A program made the position numbers and the translations under genes. DNA of 64,000 nucleotides from Mycolicibacterium litorale (GTDB lineage: Bacteria > Actinomycetota > Actinomycetes > Mycobacteriales > Mycobacteriaceae), in assembly GCF_010731695.1 (NCBI RefSeq), contig NZ_AP022586.1, forward strand, positions 2,790,001-2,854,000. Reading direction: 5' to 3'. Below, one piece after another: positions 1 through 8,042 of the stretch (within the stretch, counting starts at the first letter, position 1; every line of letters starts with the position of its first letter). The notes below the pieces were generated by a model that worked only from the letters and a program-made list of their open reading frames with translations, did no database searches and was not told where the DNA came from.

Positions 1-253
1 GCACCACCGGTTGGCCGGTGCGCAGATCGGCCTGCGGTCCGGTCGCCACGACGGTGCCGGCCCCTTCGTGACCGAACACCATGGGCAGGCGTTTGGCCGG
101 CCAGCGGGCGGCGATGCTGATGTCGGTGTGGCAGATCCCCACCGCGTCGATGCGCACCAGCACCTCGTCGCCGATGGGCGGCCGGACGGCGATGTCGGTC
201 AGGCTGGGGTCTGCGCCGGCTTCCAACAGCACCGCGGCACGGGCGTCGATCAC
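1..253 (-). CDS. Zinc-type alcohol dehydrogenase, N-terminal part (cut by window edge)
   Basis: Only the first 84 codons lie in the window. They read as the catalytic-domain N-terminus of a medium-chain, zinc-dependent alcohol dehydrogenase: a Cys in a GICHTD motif that would bind the catalytic zinc, followed by FGHEGAG, whose His-Glu pair is the usual second part of the site. The GTG at 253-251 is the start; the family normally begins only a few residues before the GADP/PPxGDEVLVRI stretch seen here. It diverges from the quinone oxidoreductase at 297, so the two oxidoreductases probably share the short intergenic region. The substrate cannot be judged from this fragment. Confidence 0.85.
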   Translation of the reverse strand, partial: MIDARAAVLLEAGADPSLTDIAVRPPIGDEVLVRIDAVGICHTDISIAARWPAKRLPMVFGHEGAGTVVATGPQADLRTGQPVV

Positions 254-296
254 CCCGGGATGTTAAATGGTTGCCGACGACGGAAGGAAGGCGACC

Positions 297-1283
297 ATGC
301 GCGCGGTTCAGATTGCCCGGCTGGACGGTCCCGACTCGGTGCAGGTCGTCGAAGTCCCAGAACCACGCGGCGACGAACCCGACGCCGCCGACCAGGTGCT
401 GATCGAGGTGCACGCGGCGGGTGTGGCGTTCCCCGACGCGTTGCTCACCCGCGGGCTCTACCAGTACAAGCCGGAGCTTCCGTTCACGCCGGGCGCCGAG
501 ATCGCCGGCGTGGTGCGCAGCGCCCCCACCGGTTCGGGCATCTCGACCGGCGACCGGGTCGCCGGATTGACGATGCTGTCCGGCGGGATGGCCGAAGTCG
601 TTGCGCTGCCGCCCGATCGGGTGTTCCCCCTGCCCGATGCGGTGTCGTTCGAGGCCGGTGCGGGTCTGCTGTTCAACGATCTGACCGTGCACTGCGCACT
701 GCGCACCCGCGGGCACCTGGCGCCGGGTCAGACCGTGTTGGTGCACGGCGCGGCGGGGGGCATCGGCACCTCGACGCTGCGGTTGGCTCCGGCGTTCGGA
801 GCCGGGCGCACGATCGCGGTGGTCAGCACCGAGGAGAAGATCGCGGTGGCCCGGGCGGCCGGAGCCGACGAGGTGGTGCTGGCGGACGGATTCAAGGACG
901 CGGTCAAGGAGTTGACGGGTGGCCGCGGTGTCGACATCGTCGTCGACCCCGTCGGCGGCGACCGGTTCACCGACTCACTGCGCTCTTTGGCACCGGGCGG
1001 ACGGCTGCTGGTGATCGGCTTCACCGGTGGCGACATCCCCACGGTGAAGGTGAACCGGCTGCTGCTCAACAACGTCGACGTCGTCGGAGTGGGCTGGGGC
1101 GCTTGGACATTCGCCCATCCCGGCTACGTGCGCGAACAGTGGGCCGAACTCGAACCGCTACTGGCCTCCGGTGCGGTGTCGGCGCCGCAACCCGACATCT
1201 ATCCGCTGGAGCGGGCGGCCGAAGCCATCGCGGCCCTCGAGAACCGCACGGCGAAAGGCAAAGTCGTCATCGCGATGCGGTGA
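297..1283 (+). CDS. NADPH:quinone oxidoreductase-type MDR protein
   Basis: This 328-residue protein belongs to the zinc-free quinone oxidoreductase branch of the medium-chain dehydrogenases, which reduce quinones or activated double bonds with NADPH. It has the GroES-like N-terminal half (about residues 10-120) and a Rossmann half with a nucleotide-binding glycine run (HGAAGGIGTS, about residues 145-154). The LTRGLYQYKPELPFTPG stretch is typical of this branch, and the zinc-binding Cys/His set is absent. I chose the ATG at 297 because GGAAGG lies about seven bases upstream; an in-frame ATG at 267 has no ribosome site. The physiological substrate is unknown. Confidence 0.88.
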   Translation: MRAVQIARLDGPDSVQVVEVPEPRGDEPDAADQVLIEVHAAGVAFPDALLTRGLYQYKPELPFTPGAEIAGVVRSAPTGSGISTGDRVAGLTMLSGGMAEVVALPPDRVFPLPDAVSFEAGAGLLFNDLTVHCALRTRGHLAPGQTVLVHGAAGGIGTSTLRLAPAFGAGRTIAVVSTEEKIAVARAAGADEVVLADGFKDAVKELTGGRGVDIVVDPVGGDRFTDSLRSLAPGGRLLVIGFTGGDIPTVKVNRLLLNNVDVVGVGWGAWTFAHPGYVREQWAELEPLLASGAVSAPQPDIYPLERAAEAIAALENRTAKGKVVIAMR

Positions 1284-1287
1284 CCGC

Positions 1288-1749
1288 TCAGGGTGCGGCG
1301 ATGTAGTCCATCGGCGGACCGTCCGGCCCGACGGCCGACTGGTCGGCGACTGCGGTGGCCACGTGCTGGCCGGCCTGCACGGTCGCGAAGACCGCCACCC
1401 GGTCGTCGACCGCGAATGATGCGGCGGGGCTCGCGGGCTGCTGGCGGTCGGCCGTCACGGCGGTGGTGTCCGGAGTGATCCGGTAGGTCTGGATGAGGCC
1501 GTCGTCGCTGCGCGTGGTCACCGAATCGGCGGTCACCGCGACCACCGTGCCGTGCTGGGTGGTGGGTGCGGTGCTCGACGCCTGCGGGGCAGCCGGAGCA
1601 GCCGGTTCCGGTGAGGAGAAGTGCACGATCGCGCCGGCCAGGACACCCGCCGAGGCCACGGCGAACGACAGCGAACCACCCACGACCACGGGCCATTGCG
1701 TCGTCCGACGTCGGGTCATCGGTTCCGGTGACCGGTGTTTTCCACTCAT
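1288..1749 (-). CDS. Membrane-anchored hypothetical protein with a small OB/DUF5666-like domain
   Basis: A 153-residue protein with a basic N-terminus, one membrane segment (about residues 20-42), a Pro/Ala-rich linker and an extracytoplasmic domain. The domain reads as a small beta barrel: an HGTVVAVTADSVTTRSDDG strand pair, then a VDDRVAVFATV strand. This pattern resembles DUF5666-like domains, but the similarity is judged by eye and the function is unknown. The ATG at 1749 is preferred because GGAG lies nine bases upstream; a GTG at 1764 is the longer alternative. It is convergent with the quinone oxidoreductase, only four bases from its stop. Confidence 0.7.
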   Translation of the reverse strand: MSGKHRSPEPMTRRRTTQWPVVVGGSLSFAVASAGVLAGAIVHFSSPEPAAPAAPQASSTAPTTQHGTVVAVTADSVTTRSDDGLIQTYRITPDTTAVTADRQQPASPAASFAVDDRVAVFATVQAGQHVATAVADQSAVGPDGPPMDYIAAP

Positions 1750-1939
1750 ACCTCTGCGCTCCACGAAGTTGTGCGTTCGACGGGTTTTTACCCATGCACT
1801 CCTTCGTGCAAACCGCGTTTACCCTGCAAAACCTTCCCGCACCCCCGCTGAGCTGCGCAGATGCGCGCGTCAATTCGCGTTCATCTCTCGCGGAATCGGC
1901 ACTCAGCGCATCCGTTCCGGAAACAGAACACTCGAAGAA

Positions 1940-2060
1940 TCCGCACCCCTGGCACCATCGCTTGGGCACCGTGTCCCTGCCGCCGGAAGATCGGGAGCGC
2001 CGCGCCGATTCCGCCGCTGGCGCCCGTGATGGCGGCGACTTTCGAGGTGTTCGACGACAT
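1940..2060 (-). pseudogene. 5' relic of a short-chain dehydrogenase gene
   Basis: Reading leftwards from the ATG at 2060-2058, the frame encodes an SDR start (MSSNTSKVAAITG, then ASGGIGAAL), which is the TGxxxGIG cofactor loop. After roughly 25 residues the similarity stops and the frame continues as unrelated residues, so everything from the cofactor loop onwards has been lost. It sits head to head with the TetR gene at 2151, the usual arrangement for a TetR-controlled SDR. The left boundary is approximate. No further SDR sequence was recognised between 1750 and 1940, and nothing else coding is apparent there. Confidence 0.65.
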
Positions 2061-2085
2061 GGGGGACACTCTCTTCGGTTAAAGT

Positions 2086-2097
2086 GGACACGTGTCC
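2086..2097. promoter_or_regulatory. Perfect 12-bp palindrome, probable TetR operator
   Basis: GGACACGTGTCC is a perfect palindrome midway between the SDR relic start (2060) and the TetR gene (2151). Short palindromes in divergent intergenic regions are the standard operator position for TetR-family autoregulators. A partial copy of the half site (GGGGACAC) occurs at 2063-2070, next to the relic start codon. Binding by the neighbouring TetR protein is inferred. Confidence 0.6.
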
Positions 2098-2150
2098 CCT
2101 TACCGCTTCGCCGTACCGGACTCACGTCCGCTTGGCCGGGGCGCCGGGTG

Positions 2151-2696
2151 GTGAAGCGTCGCAGCGATGCCGAGGAGAACCGGGCGCGAATCGTCGCGGT
2201 GGCACGCGAGCGTTTGGTCGCGTCCGACGACGTGAAGATGAATGAGATCGCCCGGGCGGCCGGCGTCGGCCAGGGCACGCTGTACCGCCACTTCCCCACC
2301 CGTGAGGCGTTGCTGGCGGAGGTCTACCGCGACGACGTCGACGCGCTCGTCGGCGCTGCGCCGGACCTGCTGGCGCAGCATCCGCCGATCGAGGCGATGA
2401 CCCTCTGGTTCGGCAGGGTCGCGGAGTACGCCCGGGTGAAACGGGGGGTGTTCGCTGCCGCAACCGATACCGCGCAGCGGGAACTCGACGGCCACAGTGC
2501 GGGGCCGATCGACAAGGCCGTGACCGCGCTACTGCAGGCCGGACAGGCCGCCGGCCAGATCCGCCCGGACGTCGACGCCCGGGACATGATTCTGTTGATG
2601 GGTTTCCTGACCCGTCTCGACGATGCGGAATGGGACAGCCGAGCGCATCGCGTACTCGACGTGATCCTGGCGGGAGTGGAGGTGAGGGCTCGATGA
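2151..2696 (+). CDS. TetR/AcrR family transcriptional regulator
   Basis: This 181-residue protein has an N-terminal helix-turn-helix (about residues 12-55, VKMNEIARAAGVGQGTLYRHFPTR) followed by an all-helical ligand-binding domain that ends in ...RVLDVILAGVEVRAR. The GTG at 2151 is chosen; the GTG directly before it (2148) is equally in frame and neither has a good ribosome site. Its stop overlaps the start of the FAD/Fe-S dehydrogenase (ATGA at 2693-2696), so the two are probably co-transcribed. The divergent SDR, its likely former target, is now only a fragment, while the palindrome at 2086-2097 remains. Confidence 0.85.
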   Translation: MKRRSDAEENRARIVAVARERLVASDDVKMNEIARAAGVGQGTLYRHFPTREALLAEVYRDDVDALVGAAPDLLAQHPPIEAMTLWFGRVAEYARVKRGVFAAATDTAQRELDGHSAGPIDKAVTALLQAGQAAGQIRPDVDARDMILLMGFLTRLDDAEWDSRAHRVLDVILAGVEVRAR

Positions 2697-5551
2697 CCGA
2701 CTGCGTGGGGGAACTCGCGGCCATGGGTATCGACGTGGACACCTCGACCCGGCGGCGGGCCGAGTACTCCTTCGACGCGTCCAACTACCGTCTCCCGCCG
2801 CTCGGGGTGATCTTCCCGCGGTCGGTCGACGAGGTGGTGCACACGGTCCGGGTGTGCGCCGCACACGGTGTGTCGGTGACGAGCCGAGGTGGCGGAACCT
2901 CGTTGGCAGGCAACGCGATCGGCCGGGGTCTGGTACTCGACTTCTCCCGGCACATGAATGCCGTGACGTCTGTCGACGAGTCGGCACGCACCGCGTGTGT
3001 ACAGCCCGGCATCGTCCTCACCGAACTGCAGCGGCACATCCAGAGCGCGACCGCCGGGCGGCTCACGTTCGCCCCTGATCCGTCGAGTAAATCCAGGGCC
3101 ACCGTCGGTGGCGCGATCGGGAACGACGCGTGCGGGAACCACTCCGTGCGCTACGGCCGCACGTCCGACCACGTCGTCGCGCTCGACGTGGTCACTGCGG
3201 CCGGCCACCGCCTCACCGCCACCGGCGACGGGGTGCACGCCACCGATCCGACCGACGGGTCCGCGGTCGCCGCCGCCGCGCAGATCACCGCTGATCTCCG
3301 CGCGCTGACCGGCGAACACCTCGCCGAGTTCCGGCTGGAACTGGCGCGCTTTCCCCGGCAGGTGTCGGGATACCACCTCGCAAATCTCCTACCCGAGAAC
3401 GGTTTCCGGGTGGCGAGAGCGCTGGTCGGCACCGAGGGCACCTGCGCGGTCATCGTCGGCGCCACGGTGTCCCTCGTGCCGGTCGCGCCGTCGGCCATGC
3501 TGTTGTGCCTCGGCTACGCCGATCTGGTCGACGCCGCCCGGGACAACTCGCTCATATTGCGCTACTCCCCCGCCGCGATCGAAGGCATCGACTCGTTGAT
3601 CGTCGACACGGTGCGGCATCTGCGGGGGCCCGATTCCGTGGTTGGGCTCCCGGCCGGGAACGCCTGGCTCTACGTCGACATCGACGGCGAGGACCGAGCC
3701 GAAGTCGAAGCGCGCGGCGCGGACCTCGTGGCTGACTTGCAGCGTGCCGGACGGCTTGTCGAGGCCCGCGTGGTGGCCGACCCGACCGAACGTGCCTCGC
3801 TGTGGCGGGTCCGCGAAGACGGCGCCGGCTTGTCGGCCCGCCTGGTCGACGGCGGCGAATCCTGGACCGGCTGGGAGGATTCGGCGGTCGCCCCCGATCA
3901 GCTCGCCGACTACCTGGTCGCCATCAAGGCGCTGCTCGCAGAGTTCGGGCTCACCGGCGTGATGTACGGGCACTTCGGCGCGGGGTGCATGCACATCCGC
4001 ATCGACTTCGATCAACGGACCGAACAGGGGCGCGAGATCATGTCGCGCTTCATCCGTCGCGCGGCCGAACTGTGCGTGCGGTTCGGCGGCTCGATGTCCG
4101 GTGAACACGGCGACGGCCGTGCGCGCTCGGAACTGCTGTCGCTGATGTACAGCCCCGCCATCATGGCGGCCTTCTCCCGGTTCAAGCGGATCTGGGATCC
4201 GTTGGGCATCCTGAACCCCGGATCGATCGTCGACCCGGAACCGCTGTTGGACAACCTTTCCCTGGCCGGTGTGGACGGGCGCGACTGGCCGACCTCGTTC
4301 GACCTCACGCCCAGCCACCATGTTCCGGTGGCCCCGTTCGTCCACGCGGTACAGGGCTGCATCGGGGTGGGCCGCTGCCGCGCGCCGAGCGGCGGAGTCA
4401 TGTGTCCGAGCTTCCGCGCCACCGGCGACGAGAAGGACTCCACCCGCGGACGGGCGCGGGCTCTCCAGGAGATGGCACGCAACTCGCCGACCGTCGCCGA
4501 CGGCTGGCGCTCCGACGACGTCATGGAATCGCTCGACCTGTGTCTGTCGTGCCGGGCGTGCTCCACCGACTGCCCGGTCGGCGTCGACATGGCGACCTAC
4601 AAATCCGAGTTCCTCGACCACTACTACAGCGGCCGCCGCAGGCCGTTGTCGCACTATTCGCTCGGGTGGCTGCCGACGTGGCTCGAATTGATCACCCGGG
4701 CAGCGCCGCTGGTCAATCTGCTCACCCGGGGCCGGATGGGTCGGGTGGCGGCACGGATGGGCGGCCTCACCCCGCACCGAACGATGCCGGAATTCGCCTC
4801 GGCCGGACGGATTCGTCGGGAACTCTCGGCCGCAGGCACCGACGGTGACGTCGTCCTGCTGGCCGACACCTTCACCCGTGGGTTCCGTCCGGAGGTGGCC
4901 GGCGCCGCCGCCCGCGTGCTGGCAGACGCCGGGATGTCCACTGAGTGCCGCACCGACGCCTGCTGTGGCCTGACCTGGATATCGACGGGCCAGCTGTCAA
5001 AGGCCAAGCAGCGCTTGGCGAAAGCTGCCGAGGTGCTCGACGACGGTACCGACCGGCCGATCGTCGTCCTCGAACCCAGTTGCGCCGCAGCCTTGCGTAA
5101 GGATCTGCCCGAGCTCATTCACACCGAGGCCGCCCGTCGCGTCGCCCGTCGGATCCGTACCTTCGCGCAGATGGTCACCGAATGCGCCGAGAACGGCTGG
5201 CGGCCGCACCATCGGCTGCCCGATGAGGTGACCGTCCAGACCCACTGTCACGAGTACTCCGTGTTCGGCGCGGCCACACAACGGCGAGCTCTCGAGGCTC
5301 TCGGGGTCGCCGAGGTACGTGAGGCGACCGGTTGCTGCGGTGTGGCAGGCAATTTCGGATTCGAACCGGATCACTACGACGTCAGCATGAAGGTGGCCGA
5401 ACAGGGCCTCGTACCCGCTCTCCGCGACACCTCCGCCGACGCTCCCGTCCTCACCGACGGGTTCAGTTGCCACATGCAGGTGCGGCAGTTGGACGCTGAC
5501 CGCTCGTCGCAGCACCTCGCGCAACTCCTGGACCGCTCAGCCGACGGCTGA
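2693..5551 (+). CDS. FAD-binding / Fe-S 2-hydroxyacid dehydrogenase (D-lactate/glycolate type)
   Basis: A 952-residue fused enzyme expected to oxidise a D-2-hydroxyacid such as D-lactate or glycolate and pass electrons through iron-sulphur centres to the respiratory chain. In order it has: a PCMH-type FAD-binding domain (about residues 45-220, with TSRGGGTSLAGNAIG), a FAD-oxidase C-terminal domain (about 260-520, with GEHGDGR), a ferredoxin-like region with Cys556/562/571 and a CxxCxxCxxxCP cluster at Cys617/620/623/627, and a CCG-type domain with paired cysteines at 757-758 and 881-882. The start ATG overlaps the TetR stop. The 3' end overlaps the convergent DUF4396 gene by 15 bases. The substrate is not determined by sequence. 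Confidence 0.9.
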   Translation: MTDCVGELAAMGIDVDTSTRRRAEYSFDASNYRLPPLGVIFPRSVDEVVHTVRVCAAHGVSVTSRGGGTSLAGNAIGRGLVLDFSRHMNAVTSVDESARTACVQPGIVLTELQRHIQSATAGRLTFAPDPSSKSRATVGGAIGNDACGNHSVRYGRTSDHVVALDVVTAAGHRLTATGDGVHATDPTDGSAVAAAAQITADLRALTGEHLAEFRLELARFPRQVSGYHLANLLPENGFRVARALVGTEGTCAVIVGATVSLVPVAPSAMLLCLGYADLVDAARDNSLILRYSPAAIEGIDSLIVDTVRHLRGPDSVVGLPAGNAWLYVDIDGEDRAEVEARGADLVADLQRAGRLVEARVVADPTERASLWRVREDGAGLSARLVDGGESWTGWEDSAVAPDQLADYLVAIKALLAEFGLTGVMYGHFGAGCMHIRIDFDQRTEQGREIMSRFIRRAAELCVRFGGSMSGEHGDGRARSELLSLMYSPAIMAAFSRFKRIWDPLGILNPGSIVDPEPLLDNLSLAGVDGRDWPTSFDLTPSHHVPVAPFVHAVQGCIGVGRCRAPSGGVMCPSFRATGDEKDSTRGRARALQEMARNSPTVADGWRSDDVMESLDLCLSCRACSTDCPVGVDMATYKSEFLDHYYSGRRRPLSHYSLGWLPTWLELITRAAPLVNLLTRGRMGRVAARMGGLTPHRTMPEFASAGRIRRELSAAGTDGDVVLLADTFTRGFRPEVAGAAARVLADAGMSTECRTDACCGLTWISTGQLSKAKQRLAKAAEVLDDGTDRPIVVLEPSCAAALRKDLPELIHTEAARRVARRIRTFAQMVTECAENGWRPHHRLPDEVTVQTHCHEYSVFGAATQRRALEALGVAEVREATGCCGVAGNFGFEPDHYDVSMKVAEQGLVPALRDTSADAPVLTDGFSCHMQVRQLDADRSSQHLAQLLDRSADG

Positions 5552-6244
5552 GATCGTGGCGCTTTGCGCGTGCCCGCCGGGATCCTCCATATCGGCCGCG
5601 ATCGACACCACCAGTCCCCCGATTATGAACGCGGCGATCGCCGCGACCAGGGTGCCCGTGCTGAACGAGGGAATGAATCGCCGTGCGCCGCTGGGCGTTT
5701 GAGCGCCGTGGTGATATTCGTGTGTCAGCGCGTGGCCTTTCCCCCTTCGCAGCAGGGCGCGGTTGACCGGATAGGCGGCGAGAAACGCCGCGCCCAGAGC
5801 GATCATCATGCCGACCCAGAAGACGGCGTTGACCAGGCCGGCATCCATGGCGCCGGGGATCACGGCCATGACGGCGTTGTCGACGATCTCCATGGTCAGA
5901 ATCGACAGCGTGTCGGCGGCCAGCACGACGCTCAGCGCCGTGCCCAGGGCAAGGCCGGCCTTCAACAGCGGCAGCGTCGAGAGGGTGTATCCGAACACGA
6001 AGGCCAAGGCGACCGCGAGACCGATGGTCGCCACATTGCTCAAGCCGATCGCGGTGCCGATCATCAAACCCGCGATCTCCCCGATCGCGCACCCGGTGAG
6101 GCAGTGCAGCGTCGCACTGACGGCCATGGCATTGACGTTGTCGCCGTGACCCTGGTGTGCGTGGTCCTGGTGTTCCCCGCCTGGGTGTTCGTGGCCGGTG
6201 TGGGAGTGGTCCATGCCGTCATGGTCGTGGGTGTGCACGGTCAC
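5537..6244 (-). CDS. DUF4396 multi-pass membrane protein with His-rich N-terminus
   Basis: This 235-residue protein starts with a histidine-rich, cytosolic-looking tail (THDHDGMDHSHTGHEHPGG and HQDHAHQGHGD, about residues 4-34). It is followed by hydrophobic segments at roughly 40-65, 70-90, 95-115, 130-160 and 205-225, matching DUF4396. The first segment contains a Cys pair (HCLTGC). The GTG at 6244 has AAGGAG six bases upstream. The His-rich tail and the two CsoR-like boxes directly upstream point to a role in metal (probably copper) handling; this is inference, since DUF4396 has no assigned function that I know of. Confidence 0.85.
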   Translation of the reverse strand: MTVHTHDHDGMDHSHTGHEHPGGEHQDHAHQGHGDNVNAMAVSATLHCLTGCAIGEIAGLMIGTAIGLSNVATIGLAVALAFVFGYTLSTLPLLKAGLALGTALSVVLAADTLSILTMEIVDNAVMAVIPGAMDAGLVNAVFWVGMMIALGAAFLAAYPVNRALLRRGKGHALTHEYHHGAQTPSGARRFIPSFSTGTLVAAIAAFIIGGLVVSIAADMEDPGGHAQSATISAVG

Positions 6245-6269
6245 CGTCTGCTCCTTCGCTCGAATCGGG

Positions 6270-6308
6270 TACCCCCTGGGGGTATCCAGACATTACCCCC
6301 CGGGGGTA
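6270..6308. promoter_or_regulatory. Two CsoR/RicR-type operator boxes
   Basis: Two 15-base G/C-tract palindromes of the form TACCCCC-x-GGGGGTA lie at 6270-6284 and 6294-6308, with centres 24 bases apart. This is the operator style of the CsoR/RicR/RcnR copper or nickel sensors, and in mycobacteria it resembles the RicR motif. They sit just upstream of the DUF4396 start (6244) and 67 bases before the GTPase start on the other strand. No CsoR-family gene lies in the window, so the regulator must be encoded elsewhere. Confidence 0.75.
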
Positions 6309-6374
6309 TAGATCGCAAGAGGAACAGGTCGCCAAAGCAGCCCGCAGTGGCCTCCGGTGCTGCACGCTGAGGGG

Positions 6375-8042
6375 ATGACGGCGGCCACGGACCTCCTCGA
6401 TGCGGTGGCTGCTCTCCGCGCGGCGCTCGAACGCACCTCGTTCCCGCTTCCCGCGCCGTCGGCCTGGCCCGCGGATCGGGATCGACGCGAGCTGACCGGA
6501 CAACTCACCGACTACCTCATCCCACGGTTACGCAGCATCGACGCACCGCTGTTGGCGGTCGTCGGGGGTTCGACCGGAGCGGGCAAGTCGACCTTGATCA
6601 ACTCACTCGTCGGCGACGAGGTGAGCCAGTCGGGCGTGCTGCGCCCGACCACCCGCGGCCCGGTGATCGTCTGCCATCCGACGGATCTGCAGTGGTTCAC
6701 CAACGACCGCATCCTGCCGCAGCTGCCGCGCTCAGCCGGTCCGGACGGACTGCGGTTGTCCCCCCATCCGGGGATCGGGCCCGGCCTCGCGCTGCTCGAC
6801 GCCCCCGACATCGACAGCGTCGTGAGCACCAACCGTGAGCTCGCGGCCACCTTGCTGGCCGCCGCGGACCTGTGGATCTTCCTCACCACCGCGGCGCGCT
6901 ACGCCGACGCCGTGCCGTGGCACATGCTGCACACCGCCCGCGACCGCGGCACCGCGATCGCCGTCGTGCTGGACCGCTGCCCGCCGGAGGCCGTCCACGA
7001 CGTCGCGGGACACCTGTCGGACATGCTGGCGGCAGGCGGGCTCAACGGAGCTCCGCTGTTCGTGATCGTCGAACAGTCCCTGCGCAACGGGCGGTTGAAG
7101 GAGAAGTCGATCGCGCCGATCCGCGCCTGGCTCGGCGGGCTCACCGCGGACGCGGAGCAGCGGGCGTCGGTGGTGCGCTACACCCTCGACGGTGCGCTGC
7201 GCAGCCTGCCGCCACGCACGTACGCCCTGGCCGGCGCCGCAGACGAACAAGCCGAGGTCCGCGGCCAACTGGAGTCGTGCGTACGGTCGTCCTACGACGA
7301 CGCACTGGCACGGGTCGACGAGGCCATCCGCGACGGCGCCATGCTGCGCGGAGAGGTGCTGGCGCGCTGGCAGGACGTGGTGGGCACCGGTGAGCTGCTG
7401 CGCCGGCTGGAATCCCGCGTCGGCCGAATCCGTGACCGCATGGTCTCGGCGGTCACCGGACGCTCGACCCCGGTGGAGGAGCTCGGTTCGGCGCTGGAGA
7501 GCGGAATCGCCACGGTCGTGCGGGCAGCGGTCGAGGACGCCGCCGAGTCGGCCTACGGATGCTGGGCCCGCCATCAGGCCGGCGCGCTGCTGCTCACCGA
7601 CGAATTGGCGCGCCCCGCACCGGGATTGCCCGAGGCCGTCGAACGTCTGGTCCGCGACTGGGAAGGGTTCGTGCTCGAGCTCGTCCGCACCGAGGGCGCC
7701 TCGAAACGATCTGGCGCACGGCTGGCGTCCTACGGGGTCAACGGCGCCGGCCTGGTCGTCATGCTCGCCGTGTTCAGTCAGACGGCCGGGTTGACCGGCG
7801 CCGAGATCGCGGTCGCGGGCGGAACGACGGTGGCCAGCCAGAAGGTGCTCGAGGCGATCTTCGGCGAGCAGGCCGTGCGCGGCCTGGCCCGCCAGGCCCG
7901 CGATGAACTCCTGACCCGGGTGGGCCAGTTACTGGACGAGGACGCCGGCCGGTACCGCCAGGCGCTCGGGTCGGCGTCGTCTGCGGTGAGCGGCGACGAA
8001 CTGCGGGCCGCCGCGAATCGTGTTGCGGCGGTGCTGCAATGA
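6375..8042 (+). CDS. Dynamin-like GTPase, first of a tandem pair
   Basis: A 555-residue P-loop GTPase. The Walker A loop GGSTGAGKST is at about residues 65-74, the switch region carries LRPTTRGP, and LLDAPDIDS serves as the DxxG-type G3 motif. A long helical, coiled-coil-prone region follows, with hydrophobic stretches near residues 455-490 (GLVVMLAVFSQTAGLTGAEIAVAGG) that could contact membrane. Large GTPases with this layout occur in tandem in actinobacteria and are related to bacterial dynamin-like proteins; membrane remodelling is inferred. The ATG at 6375 follows GAGGGG. The stop overlaps the next GTPase (ATGA at 8039-8042), so the two are translated together. Confidence 0.82.
   Translation: MTAATDLLDAVAALRAALERTSFPLPAPSAWPADRDRRELTGQLTDYLIPRLRSIDAPLLAVVGGSTGAGKSTLINSLVGDEVSQSGVLRPTTRGPVIVCHPTDLQWFTNDRILPQLPRSAGPDGLRLSPHPGIGPGLALLDAPDIDSVVSTNRELAATLLAAADLWIFLTTAARYADAVPWHMLHTARDRGTAIAVVLDRCPPEAVHDVAGHLSDMLAAGGLNGAPLFVIVEQSLRNGRLKEKSIAPIRAWLGGLTADAEQRASVVRYTLDGALRSLPPRTYALAGAADEQAEVRGQLESCVRSSYDDALARVDEAIRDGAMLRGEVLARWQDVVGTGELLRRLESRVGRIRDRMVSAVTGRSTPVEELGSALESGIATVVRAAVEDAAESAYGCWARHQAGALLLTDELARPAPGLPEAVERLVRDWEGFVLELVRTEGASKRSGARLASYGVNGAGLVVMLAVFSQTAGLTGAEIAVAGGTTVASQKVLEAIFGEQAVRGLARQARDELLTRVGQLLDEDAGRYRQALGSASSAVSGDELRAAANRVAAVLQ

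Noticed and set aside
11..1306. Long plus-strand open frame of 431 codons over the quinone oxidoreductase
   Set aside because: Arg/Gly-rich translation without family features; it is the high-GC shadow of the gene in the +3 frame, which has clear MDR motifs and a ribosome site.
1199..2299. 366-codon minus-strand frame across the SDR relic and TetR start
   Set aside because: It crosses several unrelated features and lacks any domain; only the short SDR start inside another frame is meaningful.
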